Below are positions 1-5,861 of a DNA stretch of 5,861 bases, piece by piece. The stretch lies in the NCBI GenBank assembly GCA_013696595.1, contig JACCYG010000178.1:1-5861 (forward strand), given 5' to 3'. This DNA is from Actinomycetota bacterium (GTDB taxonomy: Bacteria; Actinomycetota; Thermoleophilia; Gaiellales; Gaiellaceae). The position numbers were made by a program, and so were the translations under genes. Within the stretch, counting starts at the first letter, position 1, and every line of letters begins with the position of its first letter. The notes beneath the pieces were generated by a model that saw nothing but the letters and a program-made list of their open reading frames with translations, had not been told where the DNA came from and made no database searches.

Positions 1-264
1 ATCGTCGTCCGCGCCGCGATGAAGCCTCTCCCGACGCTGATGAAGCCGCTCCGCTCGGTCGACCTCGAGACGGGGGAGGCAGCCGAGGCGCTTGTCGAGC
101 GAAGCGACGTCGCGGCGGTCGAGGCGCTTGCGGTCGTCGCCGAGGCCTGCGTCGCGTTCGAGCTTGCGCGCGCCGCGCGCGAGAAGTTCGGCGGCGACGC
201 GCTCGAGGACTTCGTCGCGGCTCACCGCGCCTACGTGGAGCGAATCCCCTGGTCTCCGAGGTAG
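1..264 (+). CDS. aroC: Chorismate synthase, C-terminal part (5' end outside window)
   Basis: This is the last 87 residues of chorismate synthase, which converts 5-enolpyruvylshikimate-3-phosphate to chorismate, the final shikimate pathway step, using reduced FMN without net redox change. The frame is open from base 1 and ends at TAG 262-264. The visible part carries the conserved RAAMKPLPTLMKPLRSVDL stretch, then TGE, the RSD signature (RSDVAAVEALAVVAEA, typical of the family's third signature though with Leu where a small residue is usual), and a KFGGDALEDF ending close to the family consensus. The ATG at 19 is internal, not a start. It is first in the cluster, and the downstream aroKB start probably overlaps its stop, so the two are likely translationally coupled. 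Identification is by motif recognition. Confidence 0.95.
   Translation: MVVRAAMKPLPTLMKPLRSVDLETGEAAEALVERSDVAAVEALAVVAEACVAFELARAAREKFGGDALEDFVAAHRAYVERIPWSPR
237..240 (+). promoter_or_regulatory. Putative Shine-Dalgarno site for aroKB
   Basis: The sequence GTGGAG (GGAG core at 237-240) lies inside the end of aroC, 8 bases before the CTG at 249. This is a normal spacing and supports the non-ATG start proposed for aroKB. A second purine-rich site, AGGAG at 263-267, overlaps the aroC stop. It is 32 bases from the ATG at 300, too far to serve it. Confidence 0.4.
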
Positions 265-1652
265 GAGCGCTCGGCAAGCACATCGCGCTCATCGGCTTCA
301 TGGGCGCGGGGAAGACGACGATCGGCAAGAAGGTCGCTCGCCTGACCGAGCGCCCGTTCTTCGATCTCGACGAGGAGATCGAGAAGCGCCACGGCCCGAT
401 CGCGAAGTTCTTCGAGGAGCGCGGAGAGGCGGAGTTTCGCGGAATCGAGGAAGAAGCCGCACGGGAGTTCCTCCGGGGCCATGAGCCGCACGTCATCGCC
501 CTCGGCGGCGGCGCGGTGATTTCCGTGGAGACACGCGCCGAGCTAGGCCGGCGCGCGTTCACGGTGTGGATCGACGTCGACGTTGGTCACGCGTGGGCAC
601 GGGTGCGGGAGACCAACCGGCCCCTTGCGCAGGACGAAGTATCGTTCCGCAACCTCTTCCAAGACCGGCAGGAGCTCTACCGGGAATTCGGCATGCCGGC
701 GAGAGATGTCGAGGACGTGCTGCTCGCCGCTCTGGGCATCTCGTTGGTCGCTGCATCCGACGAGGTCACTTTTCGACCAGGCGCGGTGGTCGCCGATGAA
801 AACGTGCTTCGGCTCCATCCACTCGACCTCCCGTCCCCGGCCCCATCCATTCACCCTGTTGCGCCCGGGAAGAGCGCCAAGAGCCTCGAAATGGCAGGGC
901 GCTTGTGGGACGACCTCTCGATCGATCGATCCGGCCCGCTCCTCGCGTACGGCGGCGGGACGACGACGGACCTCGCCGGCTTCGTGGCCGCGACCTATCT
1001 TCGCGGCCTTCCGTGGATTGCCCAACCGACGACCCTCGTCGGCCAGGTCGACGCCGCGATCGGGGGTAAGACCGGCATCGACCTCGAAAAGGGGAAGAAC
1101 CTCGTCGGGTCGTTTCACTACCCCGAACTGGTCGTGATCGACTCGAGCGTCCTGGCGACCCTTCCAAAGCACGAGCGGCGAAACGGCATGGCGGAGGTCG
1201 TCAAGACCGGATTGCTCTCTGGTCGGCCGGCCTGGGAGCTCGCCGAGCGGGAGATGATTCGCGCGTGCGCCGCCTTTAAGGCCGCTGTTTGCATCTCCGA
1301 TCCTTACGAGCAGACGGGGCGTCGCTCGATCCTGAACCTCGGTCACACGTTCGCGCACGCGCTCGAGGCCGCGTCGGACTACGAGCTCGCACACGGCGAG
1401 GCAGTTGCTCTCGGTCTCCTCGCTGCACTCCGTCTCTCCGGGATGGAGACCGACGTCGTCGAGGAGCTCCTTCGGCCCGAGCCTGCCCGCGTCGACCCCG
1501 AGCGCGCCTGGGCGGCGATGCAGCGCGACAAGAAGGCACTAGCCGGCCGCATCCGGCTGGTGCTCCTCGAGGGCCCGGGCAAGCCTGTCTTCCCGGTCGA
1601 GCTCCCGGATGCAGAGGTGCGGCGTGAACTCGAACGACTGATCGCGAAGTAG
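249..1652 (+). CDS. aroKB: Bifunctional shikimate kinase / 3-dehydroquinate synthase (AroKB fusion)
   Basis: One polypeptide joins two shikimate enzymes: an N-terminal kinase (shikimate + ATP to shikimate-3-phosphate) and a C-terminal NAD- and metal-dependent synthase (DAHP to 3-dehydroquinate). Numbered from CTG 249 (about 467 residues), the kinase shows Walker A GFMGAGKT (16-23), shikimate-binding DLD (39-41), Arg64 in EFR, GGG (86-88) and lid NRPL (123-126). The synthase, from about residue 165, shows GGGTTTD (235-241), GGKTG (272-276), GKNLVGSFHYP, metal ligands Glu316 (AEVVK), His366 (NLGHT) and His382 (HGEAV), and DKK (427-429). The usual start, ATG 300, would remove the first strand and the first Gly of Walker A. 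No ATG, GTG or TTG exists upstream in this frame, so CTG 249 with GGAG at 237-240 is preferred; it overlaps aroC by 16 bases. Similar fusions are known in Thermotoga and Bifidobacterium. The synthase part is about 300 residues, somewhat short. Function is secure; the exact start is not. Confidence 0.93.
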   Translation: MVSEVGALGKHIALIGFMGAGKTTIGKKVARLTERPFFDLDEEIEKRHGPIAKFFEERGEAEFRGIEEEAAREFLRGHEPHVIALGGGAVISVETRAELGRRAFTVWIDVDVGHAWARVRETNRPLAQDEVSFRNLFQDRQELYREFGMPARDVEDVLLAALGISLVAASDEVTFRPGAVVADENVLRLHPLDLPSPAPSIHPVAPGKSAKSLEMAGRLWDDLSIDRSGPLLAYGGGTTTDLAGFVAATYLRGLPWIAQPTTLVGQVDAAIGGKTGIDLEKGKNLVGSFHYPELVVIDSSVLATLPKHERRNGMAEVVKTGLLSGRPAWELAEREMIRACAAFKAAVCISDPYEQTGRRSILNLGHTFAHALEAASDYELAHGEAVALGLLAALRLSGMETDVVEELLRPEPARVDPERAWAAMQRDKKALAGRIRLVLLEGPGKPVFPVELPDAEVRRELERLIAK

Positions 1653-1662
1653 ACTCGCCGCC

Positions 1663-2091
1663 GTGCAAGTGGCCGTGCTCAACGGCGTGAACCTGAACGC
1701 CCTCGGTGAGCGCGACCCCGCCCTCTACGGCGGGATGTCGCTGAACGAGCTCGAGAACCGGATCTACCGGTGGGCCCGCGAGCTCGGCCTCTCGGTCCGG
1801 TGCCTCCAGACGAACCACGAGGGCCAGTTCGTCGACTGGTGCCACGAGGTTCGCTCGTGGGCGGGCGGCGTCATCCTGAACCTGGGCGCGTGGACGCACT
1901 ACAGCTACGCGATCCGGGACGCGGTCGAGCTCTTCGACATTCCCGTCGTGGAGGTCCATCTTTCCGACATCTCGAAGCGCGAGGAGTGGCGGCAACACTC
2001 TGTCCTCGAAGACGTCGTATCCACCCGCGTGATCGGCAAGGGGCCCGAGGGTTACCGGGAGGCGCTCGCTCATCTTTCGGAAACCGCATGA
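1663..2091 (+). CDS. aroQ: Type II 3-dehydroquinate dehydratase
   Basis: This 142-residue protein has the normal length of type II dehydroquinase, a homododecameric cytosolic enzyme that dehydrates 3-dehydroquinate to 3-dehydroshikimate. It starts at GTG 1663, 10 bases after aroKB, without a strong ribosome-binding site, which suggests coupling. Family landmarks are NGVNLNALGERDP with Arg17, catalytic Tyr22 in LYGG, NHEGQFVDW (51-59), the active-site His79 in NLGAWTHYS, EVHLSDISKREEWRQHS with Arg110, and the closing GKGPEGYREAL. Two usually conserved prolines are replaced: NGPNLN is NGVNLN and NPGA is NLGA, and the following aromatic is Trp. The catalytic Tyr, His and Arg are kept, so it is expected to be active. 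Its TGA overlaps the next start as ATGA. Confidence 0.94.
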   Translation: MQVAVLNGVNLNALGERDPALYGGMSLNELENRIYRWARELGLSVRCLQTNHEGQFVDWCHEVRSWAGGVILNLGAWTHYSYAIRDAVELFDIPVVEVHLSDISKREEWRQHSVLEDVVSTRVIGKGPEGYREALAHLSETA

Positions 2092-3143
2092 AGGCCCGGG
2101 TTGAGCGCCTGCGTGGCGAGCTCGAGGACCTCGGGGCCTCGACGTTCCTCGTCGCCGAGCCCGTGAACGTCCGCTACCTGACCGGCTTCGCGAGCTCCAA
2201 CGCGGCCGTGCTTATCGGAAGCGATCAAGTCACGCTGGTGACAGACGGTCGCTACATCGAGTCCGCGCGCTCGCTTGACGGGACCGAAGCGGTCCAGGCC
2301 GACCGCGACCTCGCCTCCTGGCTCGGCGAGCGGCTCGGTGAGCTCGCGGAGCCGCCGGTGGCGTTCGAGGCGAACCGCCTGACGTACGCGGGCTACGACG
2401 CGCTCACGTCGAGCGGGCTCGAGCTTCGCCCTGCGAAGGGCGTCGTCGAGGAGATCCGGAGCGTCAAGGACAAGGCCGAGCTCGATGCGATTCGGCGTTC
2501 CGCGCGCGTCAACGACGCGGCCTACGAGCGGCTTGCCGAGGAGAAATTCGTCGGGAGGACGGAGGTGGAGGTTGCTTGGGCAATGGAACAGGCGCTGCAC
2601 GATGCGGGCGCGGAAGGGCTTGCGTTCCCGGTGATCGTCGCCAGCGGCCCGAACGCGGCGCGTCCTCACCATTACCCCGGCGTGCGGAAGATCGGATCGG
2701 GCGAGACCGTGATCGTGGACGCGGGTGCGGTCGTCGACGGCTATTCCTCCGACTGCACACGGACCTTCGCGACGGGCTCGCTGCCCGACGACCTTCAGGC
2801 GGCCTACGACGCCTGTCGCCGCGTGCAGGCGACCGCGCTCGAGGAGGTTCGCGCGCGCGCCGACGCGCGTCAGATCGACGCGAACGTGAGGACCGCGCTC
2901 GAGACGGCCGGTTACGAGGTCATGCACGGTCTCGGCCACGGCGTCGGCCTCGAGGTCCACGAGCTCCCGGTCCTGCGTCCGACCGCCACCGGCTCGCTCG
3001 TGGCCGGAAACGTCGTCACCGTCGAGCCGGGCGTCTATCTCGCCGGCCGCGGCGGGGTTCGAATCGAGGATCTCGTCATCGTCACGAACGACGCGCCGGA
3101 AATCCTCTCGCCGTTCACCAAGGAGGTTGTGACCGTCGCATGA
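2088..3143 (+). CDS. pepQ: M24-family metallopeptidase (Xaa-Pro aminopeptidase / PepQ-like)
   Basis: This 351-residue protein has the two-domain layout of Xaa-Pro aminopeptidases and prolidases, cytosolic enzymes that remove residues next to proline. The N-terminal creatinase-like domain (about 1-125) includes VNVRYLTGF and LVTDGRY. The C-terminal pita-bread domain carries all five expected dinuclear metal ligands: Asp211 (VDAGA), Asp222 (SSDCTRTF), His284 (HGLGHGVG), Glu313 (VEPGVY) and Glu327 (RIED). The active-site histidines are His194/195 (GPNAARPHHYP) and His291 (VHELP). The ATG overlaps the aroQ stop as ATGA (2088-2091), and its own TGA overlaps the next start in the same way. Its place between aroQ and efp matches pepQ in M. 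tuberculosis, whence the symbol. Whether it acts as an aminopeptidase or a dipeptidase cannot be settled from sequence; the length and N-domain favour the YqhT/PepQ group. Confidence 0.92.
   Translation: MKARVERLRGELEDLGASTFLVAEPVNVRYLTGFASSNAAVLIGSDQVTLVTDGRYIESARSLDGTEAVQADRDLASWLGERLGELAEPPVAFEANRLTYAGYDALTSSGLELRPAKGVVEEIRSVKDKAELDAIRRSARVNDAAYERLAEEKFVGRTEVEVAWAMEQALHDAGAEGLAFPVIVASGPNAARPHHYPGVRKIGSGETVIVDAGAVVDGYSSDCTRTFATGSLPDDLQAAYDACRRVQATALEEVRARADARQIDANVRTALETAGYEVMHGLGHGVGLEVHELPVLRPTATGSLVAGNVVTVEPGVYLAGRGGVRIEDLVIVTNDAPEILSPFTKEVVTVA
3120..3127 (+). promoter_or_regulatory. Strong Shine-Dalgarno-like site before the hydrolase gene
   Basis: AAGGAGGT matches the 16S rRNA anti-Shine-Dalgarno closely and is the best such match seen ahead of any start in this window. 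It lies in the last codons of pepQ, 12 bases before ATG 3140, slightly longer than ideal. It may be partly a by-product of coding for the pepQ C-terminus. It supports ATG 3140 as the original start of the now frameshifted hydrolase. Confidence 0.45.
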
Positions 3144-4143
3144 CGTCAGACCTGCGCGCGCTCGTGGCCGAGGTGGTCGGCGAGCCGCGCGCGGGGCTCG
3201 CGGTGGGAATCGTCTCGGGTGAGGATGACGCGACTCTCGGCTTCGGTCCCGCGCGTGCGCCGAGCCCGCCGAGGCCGATGCACAGACGCTCTTCGAGATC
3301 GGCTCGATCACGAAGGTCTTCACGGGGATCGTTCTCGCGTCACTCGTTCGCGAGGGCGTCGTCGGCCTCGGGGACAGAGTCTCGACGCACCTGCCGCGCG
3401 ACCTTGTGGTTCCGAGCGATCCGACGCTCCTCAAGCTCGCGACTCACGGCGCGGGCCTCCCCAACACGACCAAAGGGATGGCTTGGCGTGAGCTGGCGTT
3501 CATGCTCGGGCTGCGCAAATCCGATCCGCACGTGGAGCTCACACCCGATCGCTTCCGCGCAGATCTGGCGCGCACCGGAGTACGCCACCGCCGCTTTCGG
3601 TACTCGAGCCTCGCGTTCGGTCTCCTCGGCGAGGCGCTCGCGAACCTGACCGGACAGCCGTATGCCGAGCTCGTGCGCGAGCGGGTGTGCCTGCCGCTCG
3701 GGATGCAACACACGACGATTGCCGCGCCGGCCGGCGCCGTCGTCGCTTCGGGAAGCTCACGGCGTGGACGCCCCCGACCTCCCTTTCGAGACGAACGCCT
3801 GATGGCAGCGGGCGGCCTCCTCTCGAGCCCCGCGGACATGGTTCTGTTCCTGCGCGCGAACCTCCAGCCGAGGGAGACCGGCATCGCCGAAGCCATCGAG
3901 CTGGCTCAGCTTGCACACACTGAGCCGAGACGGCGGTTGTCGGTCGGGCTCGGGTGGATGATCCTGACGGGGGGCGGAAAGAGGGTGCACTGGCACAACG
4001 GCGGCACCTGGGGCTTTCGAAGTTCCATCGCCGTTCTCCGTGAGCGTGGCTCGGGGGTCGTCGTGCTCTCGGCGCGCGCGCGCTCGGTTGACCGCCTGTG
4101 CTTCCGGCTTCTCGACGCTGTTTCGAAGCGCGACGGGCTCTAA
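3140..4143 (+). pseudogene. Serine beta-lactamase-family hydrolase, interrupted by a frameshift
   Basis: The gene starts at ATG 3140, overlapping the pepQ stop (ATGA). The first ~40 codons (LAVGIVSGEDDATLGFG) fit the N-terminus of the beta-lactamase/penicillin-binding-protein-like family. Homology then continues in the previous frame (-1 shift): from about 3268, EADAQTLFEIGSITK to the TAA at 4141-4143. The shift must fall between the TGA at 3226-3228 in the second frame and the family motif near 3289; restoring one base near 3260-3272 would rejoin them into about 334 residues. Downstream are catalytic SITK (Ser codon 3304-3306), YSS (3601-3609) in the place of class C YxN, LSSPADM and HNGG (from 3994). 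No ATG, GTG or TTG occurs in the second frame before SITK, so an intact shorter enzyme is not possible; a GTG at 3406 would omit the catalytic serine. The downstream frame is otherwise undamaged, so a recent mutation or a sequencing/assembly error is likely. No signal peptide is evident. Substrate is unknown: esterase, peptidase or beta-lactamase-like activity are all possible. Confidence 0.82.
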
Positions 4144-4153
4144 ACTCCTGCCG

Positions 4154-4720
4154 ATGGCCGAGGTCGTCTCGACGAATCAGTTCCGGAACGGGATGCACGT
4201 CGAGCTCGACGGGCAGGTATGGCGCATCGTCGAGTTCCAGCACGTGAAGCCCGGGAAGGGCGGCGCATTCGTCCGCACCAAGGTGAAGAACCTCGACTCC
4301 GGCGCGGTCGTGGACCGCACGTTTCGCGCCGGCGAGAAGATGCCCCGCGTCCACACCGAGACGAAGAGCGTCCAGTACCTCTACGACGCCGGCGAAGAGG
4401 TCATCTTCATGGATCAGGAGTCGTACGAGCAGATCACACTTCCCCGGCGCGACGTCGCGGCCGACCTGGAGTTCCTGCAGCCGGGGAGCTCGGTGCTTTT
4501 GCTCATGGTCGACGGCCGGCCCGCAGGCATGGATCTGCCCGCCTCCGTCGAGCTGACCGTCAAGGAGACGGAGCCGGGTGTGCGCGGCGACACGGTCTCA
4601 AACGTGACAAAGGCGGCGACCCTCGAGACAGGGGCCGTCGTCCGGGTCCCTCTGTTCGTGAACATCGGCGACCGGATCAAGGTCGACACGCGCGAGCGGC
4701 GCTACATCTCACGGGTCTAG
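4154..4720 (+). CDS. efp: Elongation factor P
   Basis: This 188-residue protein is the normal length of EF-P, which binds between the P and E sites of the ribosome and relieves stalling at polyproline stretches. The N-terminal KOW-like domain (about 1-62) carries the tip loop HVKPGKGGAF with the functional lysine at Lys35. Two OB domains follow, with the C-terminal signature at 153-172 (KAATLETG, VRVP, NIG). Most actinobacterial EF-Ps have a PGKGP loop that works with unmodified lysine; here the residue after KG is Gly, more like the Bacillus type. No modification gene is visible. ATG 4154 is chosen because it gives the usual N-terminus (MAEVVSTNQFRNGM); an in-frame GTG-start extension back to 4040 would run into the hydrolase gene. 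It lies 10 bases after the hydrolase stop with no clear Shine-Dalgarno site. Confidence 0.97.
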   Translation: MAEVVSTNQFRNGMHVELDGQVWRIVEFQHVKPGKGGAFVRTKVKNLDSGAVVDRTFRAGEKMPRVHTETKSVQYLYDAGEEVIFMDQESYEQITLPRRDVAADLEFLQPGSSVLLLMVDGRPAGMDLPASVELTVKETEPGVRGDTVSNVTKAATLETGAVVRVPLFVNIGDRIKVDTRERRYISRV

Positions 4721-4723
4721 CCG

Positions 4724-5861
4724 ATGGCCGCCCTTGTCGACACGAGTATCCGCCTGCTCTCGCAAGAGCCGCTCTCCGGCCGCGTCGCGACCCCACGTCT
4801 GCTCGAGGTTGCCGACGTTCTCGACCAGGCCGGATTCGCCTATCTGGAGGTTTCGGGCGGGGGGTGCTTCGACGCGGGGGTGAGACGCGGGGTCGAGAGC
4901 CCGTGGGAAATCATTCGCGGCCTTCGCGCGCGTTGCTCGAGCAAGTTGGGGATCGCTCTGCGCGGGCGTTTCCTCGTCGGTCAGCGGCCGCTTTCTCGCG
5001 ACCTCGTCCGCCGGTTCGTCAAGAGCGCCGCCGACGCCGGGATCGACGTCTTTCGTCTCCACGACCCATTGAACGACCTGGCAAACCTCCGTGAGGCCGC
5101 CGAGGCGATCCACGCGTGCGAGAAAGAGCTTGCGATCGGTCTCGTGCACAGCCCCGGTCCTGCAGGTGAAGCCGACGTCCTGCTCGACCGCGCGCAGCAT
5201 CTGAGCGAGTTCGGCGCCGCCCGTGTCCTTCTCCACGACCCGGCCGGGTCGCTCGATCCCGCGCACGCGCGCGAGCTTGTGAAGCGAGTCGGCGAGGCGA
5301 GCGGGCTTCCTGTCGGGCTTCACGCCCAGGGTGCTGCGGGCGCGGCGCTGGCTGCGGCGATCGAGGCGGTTCGCGCCGACGCCGCGTTCGTGGCCTGCGC
5401 GATCTATCCGGTCGCGATCTCCCTCCACCGCGTCTCCGCCGAGGCCATTTCCCAAGCGCTCGCCGGGATCGGGCACGACACGGGCGTCAACCTCGACAGG
5501 CTCTGGGAGGCGTCGGAGATCGTGGACGACGCGCTCGGCGACGACGCCGTGCCGCCGCTCTCGCCCCGCGTTGCCGTGCGCGCGGCCGAGCACAGCCTGC
5601 CGGCCGGGCTCGTCGCGGAGATCGACGGGAACCTTCGCGCGCAAGGAGTCGCTGACAGGCTCGACGCCGTCCTGGAGGAGATGACGGCGATCCGAGAGGA
5701 GTGTGGCTGGCCGCCGCTCGCATCCCCGATCGGCCAGGCGCTCGGCTCCCAGGCGATCGTCCACGTGCTGTCGGCGCAGCGCTGGCAGCTCGTCGTAGAC
5801 GAAGTCCGCGACCTGGTCGAAGGGCGCTACGGCACGCCGCAGGCCGAGATCGATCCTGCGG
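4724..5861 (+). CDS. Degenerate carboxyltransferase homologue (PycB/OadA/5S-like), 3' end outside window
   Basis: The frame is open from ATG 4724, 3 bases after efp, to the window end (379 residues seen). It aligns by eye along its length with the carboxyltransferase subunits of pyruvate carboxylase, oxaloacetate decarboxylase and transcarboxylase 5S: YLEVSGGGCFD (40-50), SPWEIIR, LRGRFLVGQ (79-87), IDVFRLHDPLND (107-118), LHDPAGSLDP (170-179), VGLHAQ (197-202), DTGVNLDRLWE, then a clear PYC_OADA region (LRAQGVADRLD, GWPPLASPIGQALGSQAIV, GRYGTP, IDP). The active site is altered. The metal-binding Asp of the RD motif is Leu11, the carbamylated Lys of the IKDMAG motif is His171, and the HxH motif is His200-Ala-Gln202, so only one classical ligand remains. 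RGQN is RGRF, and the GTSxPxTE catalytic-Thr segment is not recognisable. The missing 3' end may include a biotinyl domain. Fold assignment is strong; decarboxylase or carboxylase activity is doubtful. It could be a scaffold for biotin carboxylase partners or a new enzyme. Confidence 0.85.
   Translation, partial: MAALVDTSIRLLSQEPLSGRVATPRLLEVADVLDQAGFAYLEVSGGGCFDAGVRRGVESPWEIIRGLRARCSSKLGIALRGRFLVGQRPLSRDLVRRFVKSAADAGIDVFRLHDPLNDLANLREAAEAIHACEKELAIGLVHSPGPAGEADVLLDRAQHLSEFGAARVLLHDPAGSLDPAHARELVKRVGEASGLPVGLHAQGAAGAALAAAIEAVRADAAFVACAIYPVAISLHRVSAEAISQALAGIGHDTGVNLDRLWEASEIVDDALGDDAVPPLSPRVAVRAAEHSLPAGLVAEIDGNLRAQGVADRLDAVLEEMTAIREECGWPPLASPIGQALGSQAIVHVLSAQRWQLVVDEVRDLVEGRYGTPQAEIDPA

Noticed and set aside
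919..931. Short palindromic GATC repeat (CGATCGATCGATC)
   Set aside because: It lies within aroKB, encodes part of a normal stretch (SIDRS), and is too short to call a repeat or a binding site.
3248..3272. Programmed -1 frameshift site in the hydrolase
   Set aside because: There is no slippery heptamer. The candidate CCGCCG does not allow re-pairing of both tRNAs after a -1 slip.
2070..3434. A 454-codon open frame on the minus strand opposite pepQ, and similar long ones at 543-1394, 3539-4354 and 4709-5764
   Set aside because: These are antisense shadows common in high-G+C coding DNA. Their translations are rich in Arg, Pro and Ala with no family motifs, and the opposite strand has strongly recognised genes.
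3721..3820. Possible second frameshift in the hydrolase, since another frame also reads plausibly around 3757-3800
   Set aside because: The main frame gives RRGRPRPPF followed directly by MAAGGLLSSPADM, matching the family pattern, and the alternative frame hits a TGA at 3809-3811.
3406..4143. The hydrolase C-terminal part as an independent gene starting at GTG 3406
   Set aside because: It would lack the SITK nucleophile and the N-terminal strands, and homology clearly extends upstream in the same frame to about 3268.
4040..4153. N-terminal extension of efp to the GTG at 4040
   Set aside because: It would overlap the end of the hydrolase gene with an Arg/Ala-rich sequence; ATG 4154 gives the conserved EF-P N-terminus and length.
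1..5861. Intrinsic terminators, promoters, RNA genes or CRISPR repeats
   Set aside because: Gaps between genes are at most 10 bases, apart from the 35 bases before ATG 300 that are assigned to aroKB. No T-tracts after hairpins, tRNA-like folds or spaced repeats were seen.

Overview
The window is a compact, one-strand gene cluster from a very G+C-rich bacterium. All seven genes lie on the + strand with junctions of 3 to 10 bases or short overlaps, and no stretch over 300 bases lacks a gene. The order aroC-aroK-aroB-aroQ-pepQ-efp is the classic actinobacterial shikimate cluster (compare Mycobacterium tuberculosis aroF-aroK-aroB-aroD-pepQ-efp-nusB). G+C richness, this order, the aroK-aroB fusion and divergent motifs suggest a deep-branching actinomycete, possibly Thermoleophilia. 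The phylum is fairly secure; the class is a guess.

Bases 1-1652: the 3' end of chorismate synthase (aroC), then one reading frame fusing shikimate kinase to 3-dehydroquinate synthase (aroKB). The first ATG of aroKB falls inside the ATP-binding loop, so translation must begin upstream; a CTG at 249 with a well-placed GGAG is the best candidate. Bases 1663-2091: type II 3-dehydroquinase (aroQ). Together these supply shikimate pathway steps 2 (AroB), 3 (AroQ), 5 (AroK) and 7 (AroC), leading from DAHP towards chorismate.

Bases 2088-3143: an M24 aminopeptidase (PepQ/Xaa-Pro type) with all metal ligands, joined to its neighbours by two ATGA overlaps. Bases 3140-4143: a serine beta-lactamase-family hydrolase that is broken here. 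Its first ~40 codons and the rest, including the catalytic SxxK, are in different frames, either a recent frameshift or a one-base assembly error. Bases 4154-4720: elongation factor P.

Bases 4724 to the window end: a protein with the full fold of the pyruvate carboxylase/oxaloacetate decarboxylase carboxyltransferase subunit, including its C-terminal PYC_OADA region, but with most metal-binding and catalytic positions replaced. It looks like a pseudo-carboxyltransferase, or one with altered chemistry, and is the most unusual item in the window. Because efp is followed by accB-accC in many bacteria, a link to biotin-dependent carboxylation downstream is plausible, but this lies outside the window.

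No RNA genes, mobile elements, CRISPR arrays, internal promoters or terminators were seen. The cluster reads as one operon whose promoter lies upstream of the window.
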